In this document: positions 43,663 to 55,520 of the stretch, in pieces
Layout of the letters: each line of letters opens with the position of its first letter
Numbering within the stretch: position 1 is the first letter of the stretch
From: Liolophura sinensis
Taxonomy: Eukaryota > Mollusca > Polyplacophora > Chitonida > Chitonidae
Reading direction: 5' to 3'
Assembly (NCBI RefSeq): GCF_032854445.1
Contig: NC_088300.1
Location: forward strand, 80,393,084-80,457,083
Length of the DNA: 64,000 bases
Translations under genes and position numbers: made by a program
The notes under the pieces: generated by a model
The model's database searches: none
The model's input: the letters and a program-made list of their open reading frames with translations, nothing else
What the model was told of the DNA's origin: nothing

Positions 43663-44529
43663 ACTGGACTCACGCAGGACTGAATGAGAACAAATAAAGC
43701 TTAACATCTCTCCATCTATTAATCTCTGTTAAGATTGATTACAAAGCACGAGGGCACACTGATGACACGCTCACTGCTGTGAGACTCAGCATGGGGTTCA
43801 GTGTCGGCTTGTAGTTACTAGCTGCAGTTGTAGTTTACTAACTGTTGTGGTGTACTCACTTAAGTTTGTAGTGTACTTTAGTGTCCCAAGTGCTATCTAG
43901 TACACCCCTGCATATGCCCTAACTAGAAGTTTAGTTAGTTGCAGTATTGTGGTAGATAGCCACACCTGGATTGACAGGATGTGCCAGCACAGGAAAGCCC
44001 AGCCAAGGGTAGTGGGGTTTCAGATGGTGTACAGATCGCACAGCACTTAAATGACACTGGATGAACGATTGGGCTAGGTTTAGGGCACCAGATGCTTGAA
44101 ACTAGTTATGTCCCATATTCCAATGTGCTCTGATGTTTTGTACGGTTGAGTGGTAAAAGGATAGCTCCAAGATATCTGCCAATAATCCATTGAGTTGCGC
44201 TACTAAAACTGACTGGAGGAAGTGTCTATCAACTCCAAACTCGAGAGTGCCACTGAAAGAGCAGCTGAAATTCAGATTGATCCTGGTGAAGGACACTCAA
44301 AAATGCTAAGGAAGTGCAGTGGTGTTTCGTATGTGAAGAGATCCAACCAACATCAGAGCTGTGAACAGCTATGACCATGCAGTTCTGAGAGGCTCAATAA
44401 ATGTGCTCATATTCTTAATAATGGTAAAAAGCTTCTGGCTTTATTGAGTAGTGGAGATGTGGTGGCCCTGAAACTTAAAAACCGCTGCTTTTAGTGAACA
44501 GTCCTGTATAACAGAGAGAAGGCACACAT

Positions 44530-47500
44530 TGCAGGGGAGAACAAAGAAAAACTTCAGTCGTTTCAAGAAAAGGAAGCCTTTCCTTTGGTGTTCTCTGAAC
44601 TTCTGACCTATGTCATTGGGACAAAAAACAACAGTGATGAGATTGCTGTGTTCCGACTTGCTGAAGTGGTTAGTCTTCACAGGGAGAGACTTAAGCAGTT
44701 TGGGACAGACATACCTGATGTGAACTTGACCTGACTGAAATAGCAGCTTTGGAGAGAATATTGGCATCAGTTTAGGATGATGCTTCTGATAAGAATGGAC
44801 AAGCGTCTTTTTCAAATGCCAGAAGTATATTTTGCCCTTTCTTGTAGGCTACCAGCCCACTTATCTCTGCAAAATGCCTTTAAGATATTGCACAGGCATC
44901 TTCTTGAACACATGTCTAAGTTTGAGGGCAATCTCTAGGAAACTTCAGTGTATGATTCCTTGCCTCGAGTTTTGCTTCAGTTTGTCTGTATAATTGAGCA
45001 TGGGCAGACATAAAACCTCGGCTGAGGTTTGGAGCGACTAAAAATGACATTCAACTACTTTGCCAAGTACAAAGAAGGTGATACCACACAAAGGCATTCC
45101 AGGGACAGAAAAAACCCATTACCGGAGGAATGTCTATTCATTCTAAGACGAGAAAGAGACACCTCAAGGAAATGCTTCATGATCATGGTCTTAGTATTCC
45201 ATATGATCGAGTACTTGACATATCAGCTCAGTTGGGAGATGCAATTGTAAACAGATACAATGAAGAAGGTGTGGTTTGTCAACCCCCCCCCCCCCCCCAC
45301 CCCACCCCACCCCACACTGAGGCAAGGCCTCTTCTGCACAAGTGCGACGGATAACATCGACCATAATCATTCATCTACAACTGCGACTTCATCATTTCAT
45401 GGAAGCACCATCTCCATCTTCCAACATACAACATCGGAAAATCAAGGCGAAGCTGGAGAACAAATTCTAATTAAGAACAGTAGTGTGAAGAACTTAACGG
45501 AACTTCTTGATTCCTACACAAATGTCTATCCTGCTTTCTTTAAAAAGAAAGAAATGCAGTGTCACATATGCATCTTTGTCAAGTGCCCCTTGACAAATGA
45601 ATATGAATGTCTACAGAAGGTCACACAAGAAGTAGATGATGCAGTTAACGTCACTTGGTCAGCCTACCCAGAGTGAAGAAGCATGGTCTTGAATTTGAAG
45701 TGAGCATTACCTCTCTCTTGCCCCTTCTTTGTGATGAGGCCCATTCTGTTGCCAAAGTGAGACATTCTATGCACAAAGTCAGGGATGTACACCTCAACCC
45801 AGATCAGGTTCCCGTGATTACTGCAGACCAGCCTGTTTATGCTCTTGCCAAGCAAGTCCAGTGGCATTGGACTGACCTGTATGGTGAGAACCAATTTGTA
45901 GAAACTTTTGGCGGTTTTCACATAGAGATGCCTGCATTCAGATTACTTGGAACCCTGCTTCAGAATAGTGGGTGGACAGATGCTCTTGTGGAGGCTGTGG
46001 AGGCTTCTTCTGGAACACCTGACTCCTTCCTTTTTGCCTCAGGTGTCACAAGAACATGCCATATGCACCAAGTTACAACGTGCTGTCTGCATGCTCCGAA
46101 AGGAAGGATATGAGTACCATTGGTCAGATCTTTCAGAGACTCTAAGTTCAACTTGTATTGTCAAGCACTGTCCGCTCTAATCCCTGTCTTTTTTGCAAAC
46201 AACAATGTGAACTATGCTCGATGGCTCGCCGTCCACCTCAGAAGCATGTTTTTTTTTTGGAGCAAACTCATCATCAGATGTTCAATGAATTTCAGCTGGG
46301 AAAGTTTGTGGTCCACAAGACTCACAAGGAGTTCTCAGGTTTAACCGTTGACTAATCTCACAAGCAGGCCAATTCAGTTATTAAGGTGATGGTGGTGCCA
46401 TTGGAGTTACTGAGGATCCATCTGCACTGAGGCAATGGATGGTGTCTGGACCAGAAGTTAGTCAACCAGTCAGTGTCAGAAGTCCTTCACTGACAAGGCC
46501 CAGAAGTTGTTTGGTGTGATGAAGGATCTGGGCAATCCTTTCCACGAACAGTTCAAAGATCTGCTCACATTGGACACAGATGCCATCGCATATCCCAGTG
46601 CTGGTGGGCTTGTAAGAACTCACTTTCAGAATGGTCAAGTTGTCTCACAGACTTCTGCAATGGTCCGAGTGCAGATACTCAAAGATGACTATCGTCTGTT
46701 CTCCCAGCTCTTTATATACTGCCAATCACAAAAGTGTGACCTGCTTGAGTTCTTTAAGCGTGAGAATCAGTCTTTCCCTATAGCACTTAGCAGCATGGGG
46801 AAACGCCACTCTGGTCACAAGTTTCAGCTTGCAAACATTTCGGAAGCTACCATTTCTCCTCCTGACACACAACCAGGATGTGATGCTATTATGGTTCATG
46901 GTTCTTGTCTTGTGTATTCATTGTCTCTAAAGACATCAAAGACCTTTGAGGAATATGCTGTACAAGATGTAGTTCCAAAGTTCCACACATACTGATCAAA
47001 GTATGGGCGAACAGACATCGTTTTTTATGCCTACTGGACATCAAGCCTGAAGGCTGAAACAAGGTCAAAGAGAGGTAAAGGAGATTGACATAGACTGACA
47101 GGCAAAACCAAACTACCACCCGACTGGAAAAGCTTCTGCGAGTCAGTGACAAGAAGGCTAAGCTCTTCGAGTTCGTAGCTGACAAGATACATGTAGTGAA
47201 CCTTTATATCAACAATGTCGTAGTTGTGACTTAAGGGGAGCAGGCCTTTCAAACAATCCCATCAGCCTATAGAAGACTTAAGCCCTTGCAACCATAAAGA
47301 AGCTGATTCTAGAATCCTCACACATACTATTCATGCAGCTAAGCAAAAGATGAAGTCTGTCTTGATTAAGGCATATGACACAGATATTCTTATTGTTGCA
47401 GCCAGTTTTTATGTAACTTTTTAGGATGCAGGCTTAGAAATGGTTTGGGTAGAATGGCCAGGACCAGTCCATTAGGTGGTTGCCAAGTCATGAGATAGTG

Positions 47501-47990
47501 GTGGAGAAAACTGCATGTGAGGTTTGCCCTGATGTGAGCCCTGTCTTCAGAAAGCTCACACAATACCCACCCATCATAGAAGATGCAGACCTCAACATCC
47601 TTGAAGTTTGTCATCACCATGTATGATAAGTGCAGCACTGCAGGCCAGGTTGATGAGGCGAGACTGGACTTGTCTGTTCGGAAGGAAAGGTTTGATGATG
47701 TCATTCCACCAACAAGCGCATCCCTCATTGAGCATGTGAAACAGTCTGCCTTCCAAGCTGCCTGCGTATGGTGCAAAGGCCCTGTCAACTGGGGCTGGCA
47801 AAAAGATGGTGAGGTCTGGCAAGTTCTGTGGACAAACCTCCAACTGTGAGCTGTTCACAAAATATGATTGCAAAACTGAATGTGTGCCTGCAAATGTGAG
47901 GACTGAAGGAAGAATCAATCGAAGCTGTACATCAACAGCAAGTTGTTTGCTGCCTCAAAGAACACATGATCAGTTTTTTCACATTGTATG
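44530..47990 (+). pseudogene. Decayed transposon-encoded multi-domain protein with nuclease-like motif
   Basis: Consecutive frame-shifted pieces belong to a large protein family common in fish and invertebrate genomes as repeats. From the N-terminus: about 44,550-44,735 (FRLAEVVSLHRERLKQFGTD), 45,130-45,290 (KTRKRHLKEMLHDHGLSIPY), 45,330-45,650 (DNIDHNHSSTTATSSFHGST), 45,655-46,110 (WSAYP, ISLLP-like, ALAKQVQWHW), 46,150-46,350, 46,507-46,995 and 46,995-47,090. Then 47,287-47,470, with ADSRI and KAYDTDILI resembling the paired acidic motifs of PIN/XPG-fold nucleases, and a Cys-rich tail at 47,580-47,990. Stops and frameshifts occur throughout, and a poly-C tract at 45,283 breaks one frame. 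Not functional as it stands. Family role unknown to me beyond its link to mobile elements. Confidence 0.7.
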
Positions 47991-48386
47991 TACAACATGG
48001 AGTTGAAGTTAACATTACCCAATATATTTGTCAAAGTATAATCATATTTCTAATGCACTGGTCAACCCCAGATAGCACTGTTGAAATGCAGTGTGCACAG
48101 TTTACTGTTCTTCCACATCTCTACATTGGGTCGTCACATCGGAAATGTCGCTGAGAGATTTTTCGTGTAATTCCCATCGTATTGTCATAATATTCAATAA
48201 TTTCCTGCATGCGGAATTGGAGTTCTCATACTCAGAAACATATATTCCGATGCATAGACGATCAAAATTGGATTATTCAATCAAAATATAGTTCAAACAG
48301 AACCATCTTGAAAATTAGCAGACGTTTTGTTTTTTCAAGTGAGTTATGTACTTTTCTGGGAGAGTAGGTTCTGAAGCACTTATGTG

Positions 48387-48416
48387 AAATTTGGTGCTTG
48401 TATCACCAAGTGAAAG
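48387..48416 (-). repeat. Right terminal inverted repeat of the 8.6-kb transposon
   Basis: It reads aaatttggtgcttgtatcac to the end tgaaag. It is the reverse complement of the left end with two mismatches. Confidence 0.8.
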
Positions 48417-48581
48417 ATTGTTTCAGCAATCTGCTGTACTATTTTAGCTCTTTGTTGCAGAATGTGTTGAATTGATGGATTGAGCTGTAATGCCATTCTA
48501 AAGAATGTTTCCATGAAGTCACTTTAGAGTGCATTAAAAGAGAATGGGTTACTTTCTTTTATGGAATTAGAAAATAAGTTG

Positions 48582-48706
48582 TTTATTTTTGTGATTGGTG
48601 TTTTATGCTGTACTCAAGAATAGTTCACTTATATGGCGGCAGCCAGCATTATGGTTGGAAAAAAACAGGCAGAGACTGAGGGAAACCCATAATCATCCGC
48701 AGGTTG
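48582..48706 (-). mobile_element. SINE fragment, antisense
   Basis: gtgattggtgttttatgctg, tactcaagaatagttcactt, gccagcattatggttgg and aatcatccgcaggttgg. A near-duplication flanks it (gaaaataagt at 48,570 and gaaaagaagt at 48,708). Confidence 0.85.
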
Positions 48707-48716
48707 GAGAAAAGAA

Positions 48717-49725
48717 GTGGACAGAATTGAAGGATTTCTTGTCAGTGTTTATTAAATATTTATCTATATGTAAATGTATTAGAAGTATTTCATATAAAAT
48801 GAAGCCAGCCTTTATTAATTGACTGAAATTTAACATTATCTTGTACAAATGTAATGAGAAGAACAAGAGAACCACTGTATACATACTGTAAATTGTGTAT
48901 AATTAATTATCTTTGTCAGTATGGATGCAGTTGGCCATCACTGTTATACTAACAAATGTATTTTAAAGAATATTTTATGGACGTACATGTACAGAAGTAA
49001 ATATTTGACACCACATCCGATTTAAGTAAATTCCTGCACAGTCTCTCTTGTGCCGACCTCTGGTCATGAGTTTATGCTACTCTTCATGCTCACAGGTGTT
49101 TCATTCACTGAAGACTGCTGACTTCTGACGTTGAGGATACATAGATTAATAGAGGGCGAGGACAACGCTACATGTGATCCATCCATATCTCTTAACATAT
49201 CAGCTGTGTTTATGGTAAGACATTAGTTCATGATATGACTATTGTATACCTGGGAGATCAAATAACATCCCTTTATACTCCTATCCAGACAGACATATTG
49301 CTTACACTAAACTCTTTAAGGTTTTTGTGTACTTGGTTGATTTATTTTGGTAATTAGCGTTCCACAGTATTATTTAAGAGGAAATAAAATTGTAGGGTAA
49401 GTGAAATCTGCATAGAAAATCACTTGCCTTCCACAAGTGTGGGATATATCTTTAGGTGGAAATTGTCCTTTAAGTCAATCATTCTTGAGTTTAACATATA
49501 ACCTCAGACAAGTAAAGTAAAATTAAATTTATGCCATATTAAGAATTAAAGAAATAAAGCATCTTCTTTGAACATTTTTTGTTTAAAGCTTGATGAATAT
49601 TCTATTTGTGGAGTCGATCAATGTTAATTGTAAGCCTCTCATGTAGTTTCAGCTGTGACACCTGTTGTTAAACCTTTTAGTTCATGCAATATGGTATTCT
49701 TTGTGCATGCTTTGTGGTGTTGTAG
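48717..49725. other. No recognised feature; upstream of liprin-beta exon 1
   Basis: AT-rich. The acceptor-like ttgtggtgttgtag at 49,725 implies an upstream non-coding exon of liprin-beta, which I could not locate. Confidence 0.45.
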
Positions 49726-49749
49726 TCCTGACTGAATGAAGACGTGACA

Positions 49750-49828
49750 ATGTCCTCCAGTATGTATGGTACAGATGCCAGTGATATGCTGGCAGCAGCC
49801 CTGGAGCAGATGGATGGTATAATTGCAG
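49750..49828 (+). CDS. PPFIBP (liprin-beta): Liprin-beta coding exon 1
   Basis: The exon probably begins at 49,726 after ttgtag. Start context acaATGT; donor attgcag|gtatgt; phase 1 out. It carries the diagnostic ASDMLAAALEQMDGIIAG. Confidence 0.88.
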
Positions 49829-50454
49829 GTATGTGTTTCTTTCTCTTCAGCTGTAGTGAGCATAGTTTGCCAAAACTGCATGCTGAACTAAAACGTATCT
49901 AATTGTTGTTATTAGGAGAAACTATCCTGCAGCGCCAGGTGTACAGAGTAGAGGAAATTTGCATGATTAGCACAAGTTCACAGACATATTTATCAATGGA
50001 TAATTTAACATTGACATGTGAAATCTGGTGTTCCATTTCATCCTCATTGGTGTGGATGAAATTTTTCATCACAAGGTTTCTCTGGAAGGTGGCCTTGTAT
50101 GACCTGATTGTTACCTGTATGCTTGATAATTCCTACCATAAATTTTTAAAATTTAAAAATTGAGTATGGAATAAACACCAAAGAAAAAGTAAATGAATGC
50201 ATATGTTTTTTGTTTTGAAACCAGACTCCAAGAAAGATGTTAAGAAAGACAACACATATGAAAAGGTAACTATTCCAGTCACTTCTACAACCAAACCTAA
50301 CAACCGCCTTGCTTACCTGAGGACTGTGAAGATGATGGAAGACTTGAAGATGACCCTACAGACATGTGAAAACAGAGAAAACATCGCCAAGGCTCTGCCC
50401 AAAGATGTCCTCAGCTTCTTCCAGGAGTGGGTGGCGAAGACAAACAGTCACCAG
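49750..50454 (+). CDS. PPFIBP (liprin-beta): Liprin-beta, N-terminal coding exons 1-2 (gene continues past the window)
   Basis: Two exons (49,750-49,828 and 50,225-50,454) give 103 codons. Exon 1 encodes MSSSMYGTDASDMLAAALEQ then MDGIIAG, the characteristic liprin-beta N-terminus (SDASDMLAAALEQMDGIIAG pattern). Exon 2 encodes a variable linker, then LRTVKMMEDLKMTLQTCENR and LPKDVLSFFQEWVAKTNSHQ, matching the LR..HLVEDLR.LLE and LVEWLQSQ helices that follow in vertebrate liprin-beta. Family role: a scaffold with an N-terminal coiled coil and three C-terminal SAM domains that binds liprin-alpha, acting at adhesion sites and presynaptic or cortical complexes. The coiled-coil and SAM exons are not in this window. 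An in-frame TGA lies seven codons before the ATG, fixing the start. Confidence 0.85.
50225..50454 (+). CDS. PPFIBP (liprin-beta): Liprin-beta coding exon 2
   Basis: Acceptor gttttgaaaccag, donor caccag|gtaagt; phase 1 in, phase 0 out. Its last 42 bases (agcttcttccaggagtgggt onward) are the template of the minisatellite that follows. Confidence 0.85.
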
Positions 50455-50519
50455 GTAAGTTACAGGTCATAATCAGGGGTGACATCTGATAGGAGGGGGA
50501 TAACAAGACTTTACCTGGA

Positions 50520-51810
50520 CAGCTGGACATCAGCTTCTTCCAGGAGTGGGTGGATATGACACTCATCAGAGCTTATTCCAGGTGTGGATGGATAAGACAA
50601 ACACTCACCAGATCTTCTTCCAGGTTTGGATGGATGAGACAAACACTCACCAGAGCTTCTTCCAGGTGTGGGTGGATATGACAAACACTCACCAGATCTT
50701 CTTCCAGGTGTGGGTGGATATGACAAACACTCACCAGATCTTCTTCCAGGTGTGGATAGATAAGACAAACACTCACCAGATCTTCTTCCAGGTGTGGATG
50801 GATAAGACAAACACTCAACAGAGCTTCTTCCAGGTGTGAGTGGATAAGACAAACACTCACCAGAGCTTCTTCCAGGTGTGGGTGGATATGACAAACATTC
50901 ACCAGAGCTTCTTCTAGGTGTGGGTGGATATGACAAACACTCACCAGAGCTTCTTCCAGGTGTGAGTGGATAAGACAAACACTCACCAGAGCTTATTCCA
51001 GGTGTGGATGGATAAGACAAACACTCACCAGAGCTTCTTCTAGGTGTGGGTGGATATGACAAACACTCACCAGAGCTTCTTCCAAGTGTGGGTGGATATG
51101 ACAAACACTCACCAGAGCTTCTTCTAGGAGTGGGTGGATAAGACACACACAAGGTAAGTCACAGATCAAAATGAGGGGTGACATCTGGTAGGAGGGGATA
51201 ACAAGAGTTTACCTGGACAACTGAATGTCGGCTTCTTCCAAGTGTGAGTGGATATGACAAACACTCACCAGAGCTTATTCCAGGTGTGGATGGATAAGAC
51301 AAACACTCACCAGAGCTTCTTCTAGGTGTGGGTGGATATGACAAACACTCACCAGAGCTTCTTCCAAGTGTGGGTGGATATGACAAACACTCACCAGAGC
51401 TTCTTCCAAGTGTGGGTGGATATGACAAACACTCACCAGAGCTTCTTCTAGGAGTGGGTGGATAAGACACACACAAGGTAAGTCACAGATCAAAATGAGG
51501 GGTGACATCTGGTAGGAGGGGATAACAAAGAGTTTACCTGGACAACTGAATGTCGGCTTCTTCCAAGTGTGGGTGGATATGACAAACACTCACCAGAGCT
51601 TCTTCTAGGAGTGGGTGGATAAGACACACACAAGGTAAGTCACAGATCAAAATGAGGGGTGACATCTGGTAGGAGGGGATAACAAGAGTTTACCTGGACA
51701 ACTGAATGTCGGCTTCTTCCAAGTGTGGGTGGATATGACAAACACTCACCAGAGCTTCTTCCAGGAGTGGGTGGATAAGACAAACACTCACCAGGTACAT
51801 GTAAGTTACA
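50520..51810. repeat. 42-bp minisatellite derived from liprin-beta exon 2 end and donor, ~28 units
   Basis: Units read gagcttcttccaggtgtggg, tggatatgacaaacactcac, ca, close to the exon 2 end (agcttcttccaggagtgggt, ggcgaagacaaacagtcacc). A longer block including caaggtaagtcacagatcaa, aatgaggggtgacatctggt and taacaagagtttacctggac, a copy of the true donor and following intron, recurs at about 51,153, 51,476 and 51,633. The final copy (to 51,795) again reads SFFQEWVDKTNTHQ before gtacat. Long open frames on both strands are by-products of the 42-bp period. Confidence 0.95.
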
Positions 51811-52680
51811 GGTTATAATCAGCAGTGACTTCTGGTGGAAGGATCTGATAAATCAGACAGACAACTTTTAACTGAGCTGAAATCCTCTGCTCCTCATGTT
51901 CTGATGGTCTTTAAACAGCTGTTAGTTTTGTTTATATTTTGCTAGTGTAGTTACTAATGCGTGTGTGATTTTGAGTTCCTATTGCATATGTAGTATACCT
52001 GTTTGAGGAACCCTATGTTGGAGATGTTGGTTAAAGATAAATAACATGTTGTGATTGACATGAAGTTACTGTGAAGATGGCCTTTGGGCACTGATTTACA
52101 TTTTCCATCTTCTTAACTATGGAATTGTGATGAGCCATTGGATTATCTCCCTTTGGTGTGCCTTGGATCTGAGACAGTAGTCTCCCATTAGTGTGAATCA
52201 GCTATGAACATGTTACATGAGTTATAAGGAACATATCCCAGGAATTTACTTTCCTTTCTTGTGATGTTTTCACATTACACTTATTTTTATCAAATGGTAA
52301 GAGTGACTGGATGAGAAGTTGCAGATTTAGGAACACGTGTGTCCTGTAGAACAAACTTGAGGTCAATTGCTAAGTTTGCAGGAGACAAAGAAGCCATTAA
52401 AACAAAGAAAGTCAGATATGACAGGCAGTGGCCGTCACTTTGAGATACTGTGTTTGCTTTGTGATGATAACTGGGCCTGTGCACCAGGGCTGCTCGTGGG
52501 TGGGAGTGAAGGGCCGGTGAAGGACATCATTTGCGGTGTTTTAATGGTTTTGTTCACACACTATAGGAGACCATTTGTTCTTCTGTATTGGTACTATGCC
52601 AGCCATATGTCTCGTACTAATTCTGAAACATTTATCCATAAGTTTGACTGTTACTCAAATATTTTAGGATGCCAGTACTA
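51811..52680 (+). other. Liprin-beta intron, no recognised exon
   Basis: Unique DNA without recognised coding or repeat content. Confidence 0.5.
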
Positions 52681-53215
52681 AAGACAAGTAGCTTATAACA
52701 GGGATAGCAGTGTAAATGTTACGAATGGTATCTTAAAAAGTATTGCATGTACTGAGCCCATGTTTTGTAGACATGTAGAGCACAATAACACGAGGAGCAT
52801 GTTTCATGGTTGATGCGCTGCTTGCAAGTTAATTGCCATTTTATAATTTCTGTATTGTGTAGTAGAAACAATGTTACGTTAAATGTTAGGGGTTATTTTG
52901 CAGCAAGTACTACATGAATTAAGCTGAGTTTTTGCAAACATGTAGAGCACAATGACGTGATCAGGGGGAGTGGGTGGGGGGGGGGGGGGTTAATCCTTTG
53001 CTGATCCTCTGTGTGCATATTAGTTACATTAAATTACATACTTCATGACTTTAATAGTCTCTTGTACTGTGTATTAGAATCGCTGTAAGGGTAAATATTA
53101 CTGCATGTATTTAGCTTTGATTTTGTATATATGTAAAGTATAATTTCACAAGGTTGTTCCATCGTTGATACTCTGTGTGCATATTCATTACTGTTACAAG
53201 ATGCATGACCTTTGT
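52681..53215. repeat. Diverged ~190-bp tandem repeat, left part
   Basis: Two to three units share aaaatgttaggggt, agtactgcatgtactgagc, tttgcaaacatgtagagcac and tgctgatcctctgtgtgcat words. Related units reappear at 56,100-56,620. A poly-G run lies at 52,976-52,990. Confidence 0.7.
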
Positions 53216-53295
53216 GTCTTTCTTTCTTTTTTTTTTTTTTTCGTATTATTAGAATCCATGTTCCATTCGTGCATCTCCTACTGGAGGGGTGGGGG

Positions 53296-53422
53296 AGGTC
53301 TGTCAGCAACCTGCGGATTTGGGTGGGTTTCACATGGACGCGTGGTTTCCTCCCACCATAATGCCGGCTGGATCATAAGTGAAATATTCTTGTACACCAT
53401 AAAATACTAATCAGATAAATAA
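53296..53422 (+). mobile_element. SINE 3' part, sense orientation
   Basis: ggtctgtcagcaacctgcgg, gtggtttcctcccaccataa, aagtgaaatattcttgta, and a taaataaaaaa tail. A small internal deletion is present. Confidence 0.85.
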
Positions 53423-53499
53423 AAAATCGTACAGGGGAGCTCTATGGCACTACCAAATTTAGGTTAAAACATGTACCCCAAGCTAGCTAGCTTTATGGT

Positions 53500-54470
53500 G
53501 GGTGTGTCAGCCATGTGACCTGTACACTGTTAGGGATATGGTGGTGTGTCAGCCGTGTGACCTGTACACTGTTATGGATATGGTGTTATGTCAGCCGTGT
53601 GACCTGTACACTGTTAGGGATATGGTGGGTGTGTCAGCCGTGTGACCTGTACACTGTTATGGATATGGTGTTATGTCAGCCGTGTGACCTGTACACTGTT
53701 AGGGATATGGTGGTGTGTCAGCCGTGTGACCTGTACACTGCTAGGGATATGGTGGGTGTGTCAGCCGTGTGACCTGTACACTGTTAGGGATATGGTGGTG
53801 TGTCAGCCGTGTGACCTGTACACTGTTAGGGATATGGTGGTGTGTCAGCCATGTGACCTTTACACTGTTAGGGATATGGTGGTGTGTCAGCCGTGTGACC
53901 TTTACACTGTTAGGGATATGGTGGTGTGTCAGCCGTGTGACCTTTACACTGTTAGGGATATGGTGGGTGTGTCAGCCGTGTGACCTGTACACTGTTAGGG
54001 ATATGGTGGTGTGTCAGCCGTGTGACCTGTACACTGTTAGGGATATGGTGGTGTGTCAGCCGTGTGACCTGTACACTGTTAGGGATATGGTGGTGTGTCA
54101 GCCGTGTGACCTGTACACTGTTATGGATATGGTGTTATGTCAGCCGTGTGACCTGTACACTGTTATGGATATGGTGGGTGTGTCAGCCGTGTGACCTGTA
54201 CACTGTTATGGATATGGTGTTATGTCAGCCGTGTGACCTGTACACTGTTAGGGATATGGTGGTGTGTCAGCCGTGTGACCTGTACACTGCTAGGGATATG
54301 GTGGGTGTGTCAGCCGTGTGACCTGTACACTGTTAGGGATATGGTGGTGTGTCAGCCGTGTGACCTGTACACTGTTAGGGATATGGTGGTGTGTCAGCCG
54401 TGTGACCTTTACACTGTTAGGGATATGGTGGGGTGTCAGCCGTGTGACCTTTACACTGTTAGGGATAAGG
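53500..54470. repeat. 42-bp minisatellite, ~23 copies
   Basis: Units contain tggtgtgtcagccgtgtgac and ctgtacactgttagggatat plus gg. Variants (gggtgtgtc, gttatgtc, tttacac) recur in order, so multi-unit blocks were duplicated. The CQPCDLYTVRDMV-type open frames come from the period. Confidence 0.96.
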
Positions 54471-55520
54471 GGGTTAGGAGAATTAATAGACCTGTCCCAA
54501 ATACAGGATTTTAATTTGAAACAAGTTTGAAGGACCATCTGAGATGTCAACCTTTCCGGCTCTCAGATACTTGTTTTGAAAGAATAAAAAGAAAAAAGAC
54601 GGAGAGAATGTGAAAAGGCCTGAAGTAACTCACTGATTAAGGAAAGGCTTACAAACTTAATGGATGATTTATATTTAAAGGGAATATCAAGTCTGTCACT
54701 ATATATACATAGAAAAAAGGATTTAGAACACAGTTATCACAAAAAAATATGTAAAAAATTCTATAAAGTTTTGAAAGCCAAGATGAAAATCAGCCAAGGG
54801 GATATGGCACTGACAGACAATCCACTCGGAGTAGCCATGTTGTAGAAGCCCTTATGAACGTGACCAATCTCTAGTGCTGAAAACATCACATGATAATTGA
54901 CTGTCATGTCCAAAAACCTATTAGCTCTCAATTGTCAGTGTGGTTTCTTATAGTGATAGACAGATAAATCAGAATAAATCAGATTTTGCGGTTTGTTTAA
55001 GTGTTAAACTGATGCATTTTGGACCTCACATTTGTGAACAGGGAACTAAGAACGGCTTCGTGTGTCACAATGCATACTTGTTGGGTGGGAGACTGCAGTA
55101 ACTTGTCAGGGTATACTGGCAAGAAAACAGCTTAGGGAGAGTCATGGCTTGAAGACAAATATGTAGCGTTGCATTATTTTTTCCTCACCAAAATCATATT
55201 TATTACGAAAATGTCTTCCTGAAATATGCATGAAAGAGTCTGTTATAAATCAGAAGGTCCTGTTATGTTTGGTAAATTCCCTGATGTCAGTACAGCCAGC
55301 AAGGCCTAATGCTTAAACCCATGCAGGTAGAAGACCAGGACAAGCGGGGCTGCTAAAACAAGACACCTGAGCCCACAAAGATTGTCCAGCCCAAGCGTCA
55401 GGCTAAAAGAAACATCGGCCCTTTTAAAATGGGATAGAACTGATACTCTTTGGTTGAGTATCAGACGTTTCTGTTTGTATTTTCATGGTACGATAGAGCT
55501 CCTAGAGTTTGTGACGTCAC
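54471..55520 (+). other. Liprin-beta intron, no recognised exon
   Basis: Unique AT-rich DNA without recognised elements. Confidence 0.5.

Larger units (their letters stand above)
39796..48416 (+). mobile_element. ~8.6-kb DNA transposon with 30-bp terminal inverted repeats
   Basis: The left end 39,796-39,825 matches the reverse complement of 48,387-48,416 at 28 of 30 positions (shared core gatWcaagcaccaaattt). Between them lie a 50-bp array at the left end, a 42-bp array, and a + strand multi-domain pseudogene covering the right half. I could not define a target-site duplication. The superfamily is uncertain: the nuclease-like motif in the ORF would fit the Academ superfamily, some members of which encode XPG-type nucleases, but I did not establish this. 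Confidence 0.75.

Noticed and set aside
50511-51589. 213-codon and other - strand frames (CLSYPPTPRRSSGE type)
   Set aside because: By-products of the 42-bp unit derived from the liprin-beta exon on the opposite strand.
53515-54530. Overlapping long frames of CQPCDLYTVRDMV type
   Set aside because: Generated by a 42-bp tandem repeat; no gene signals.
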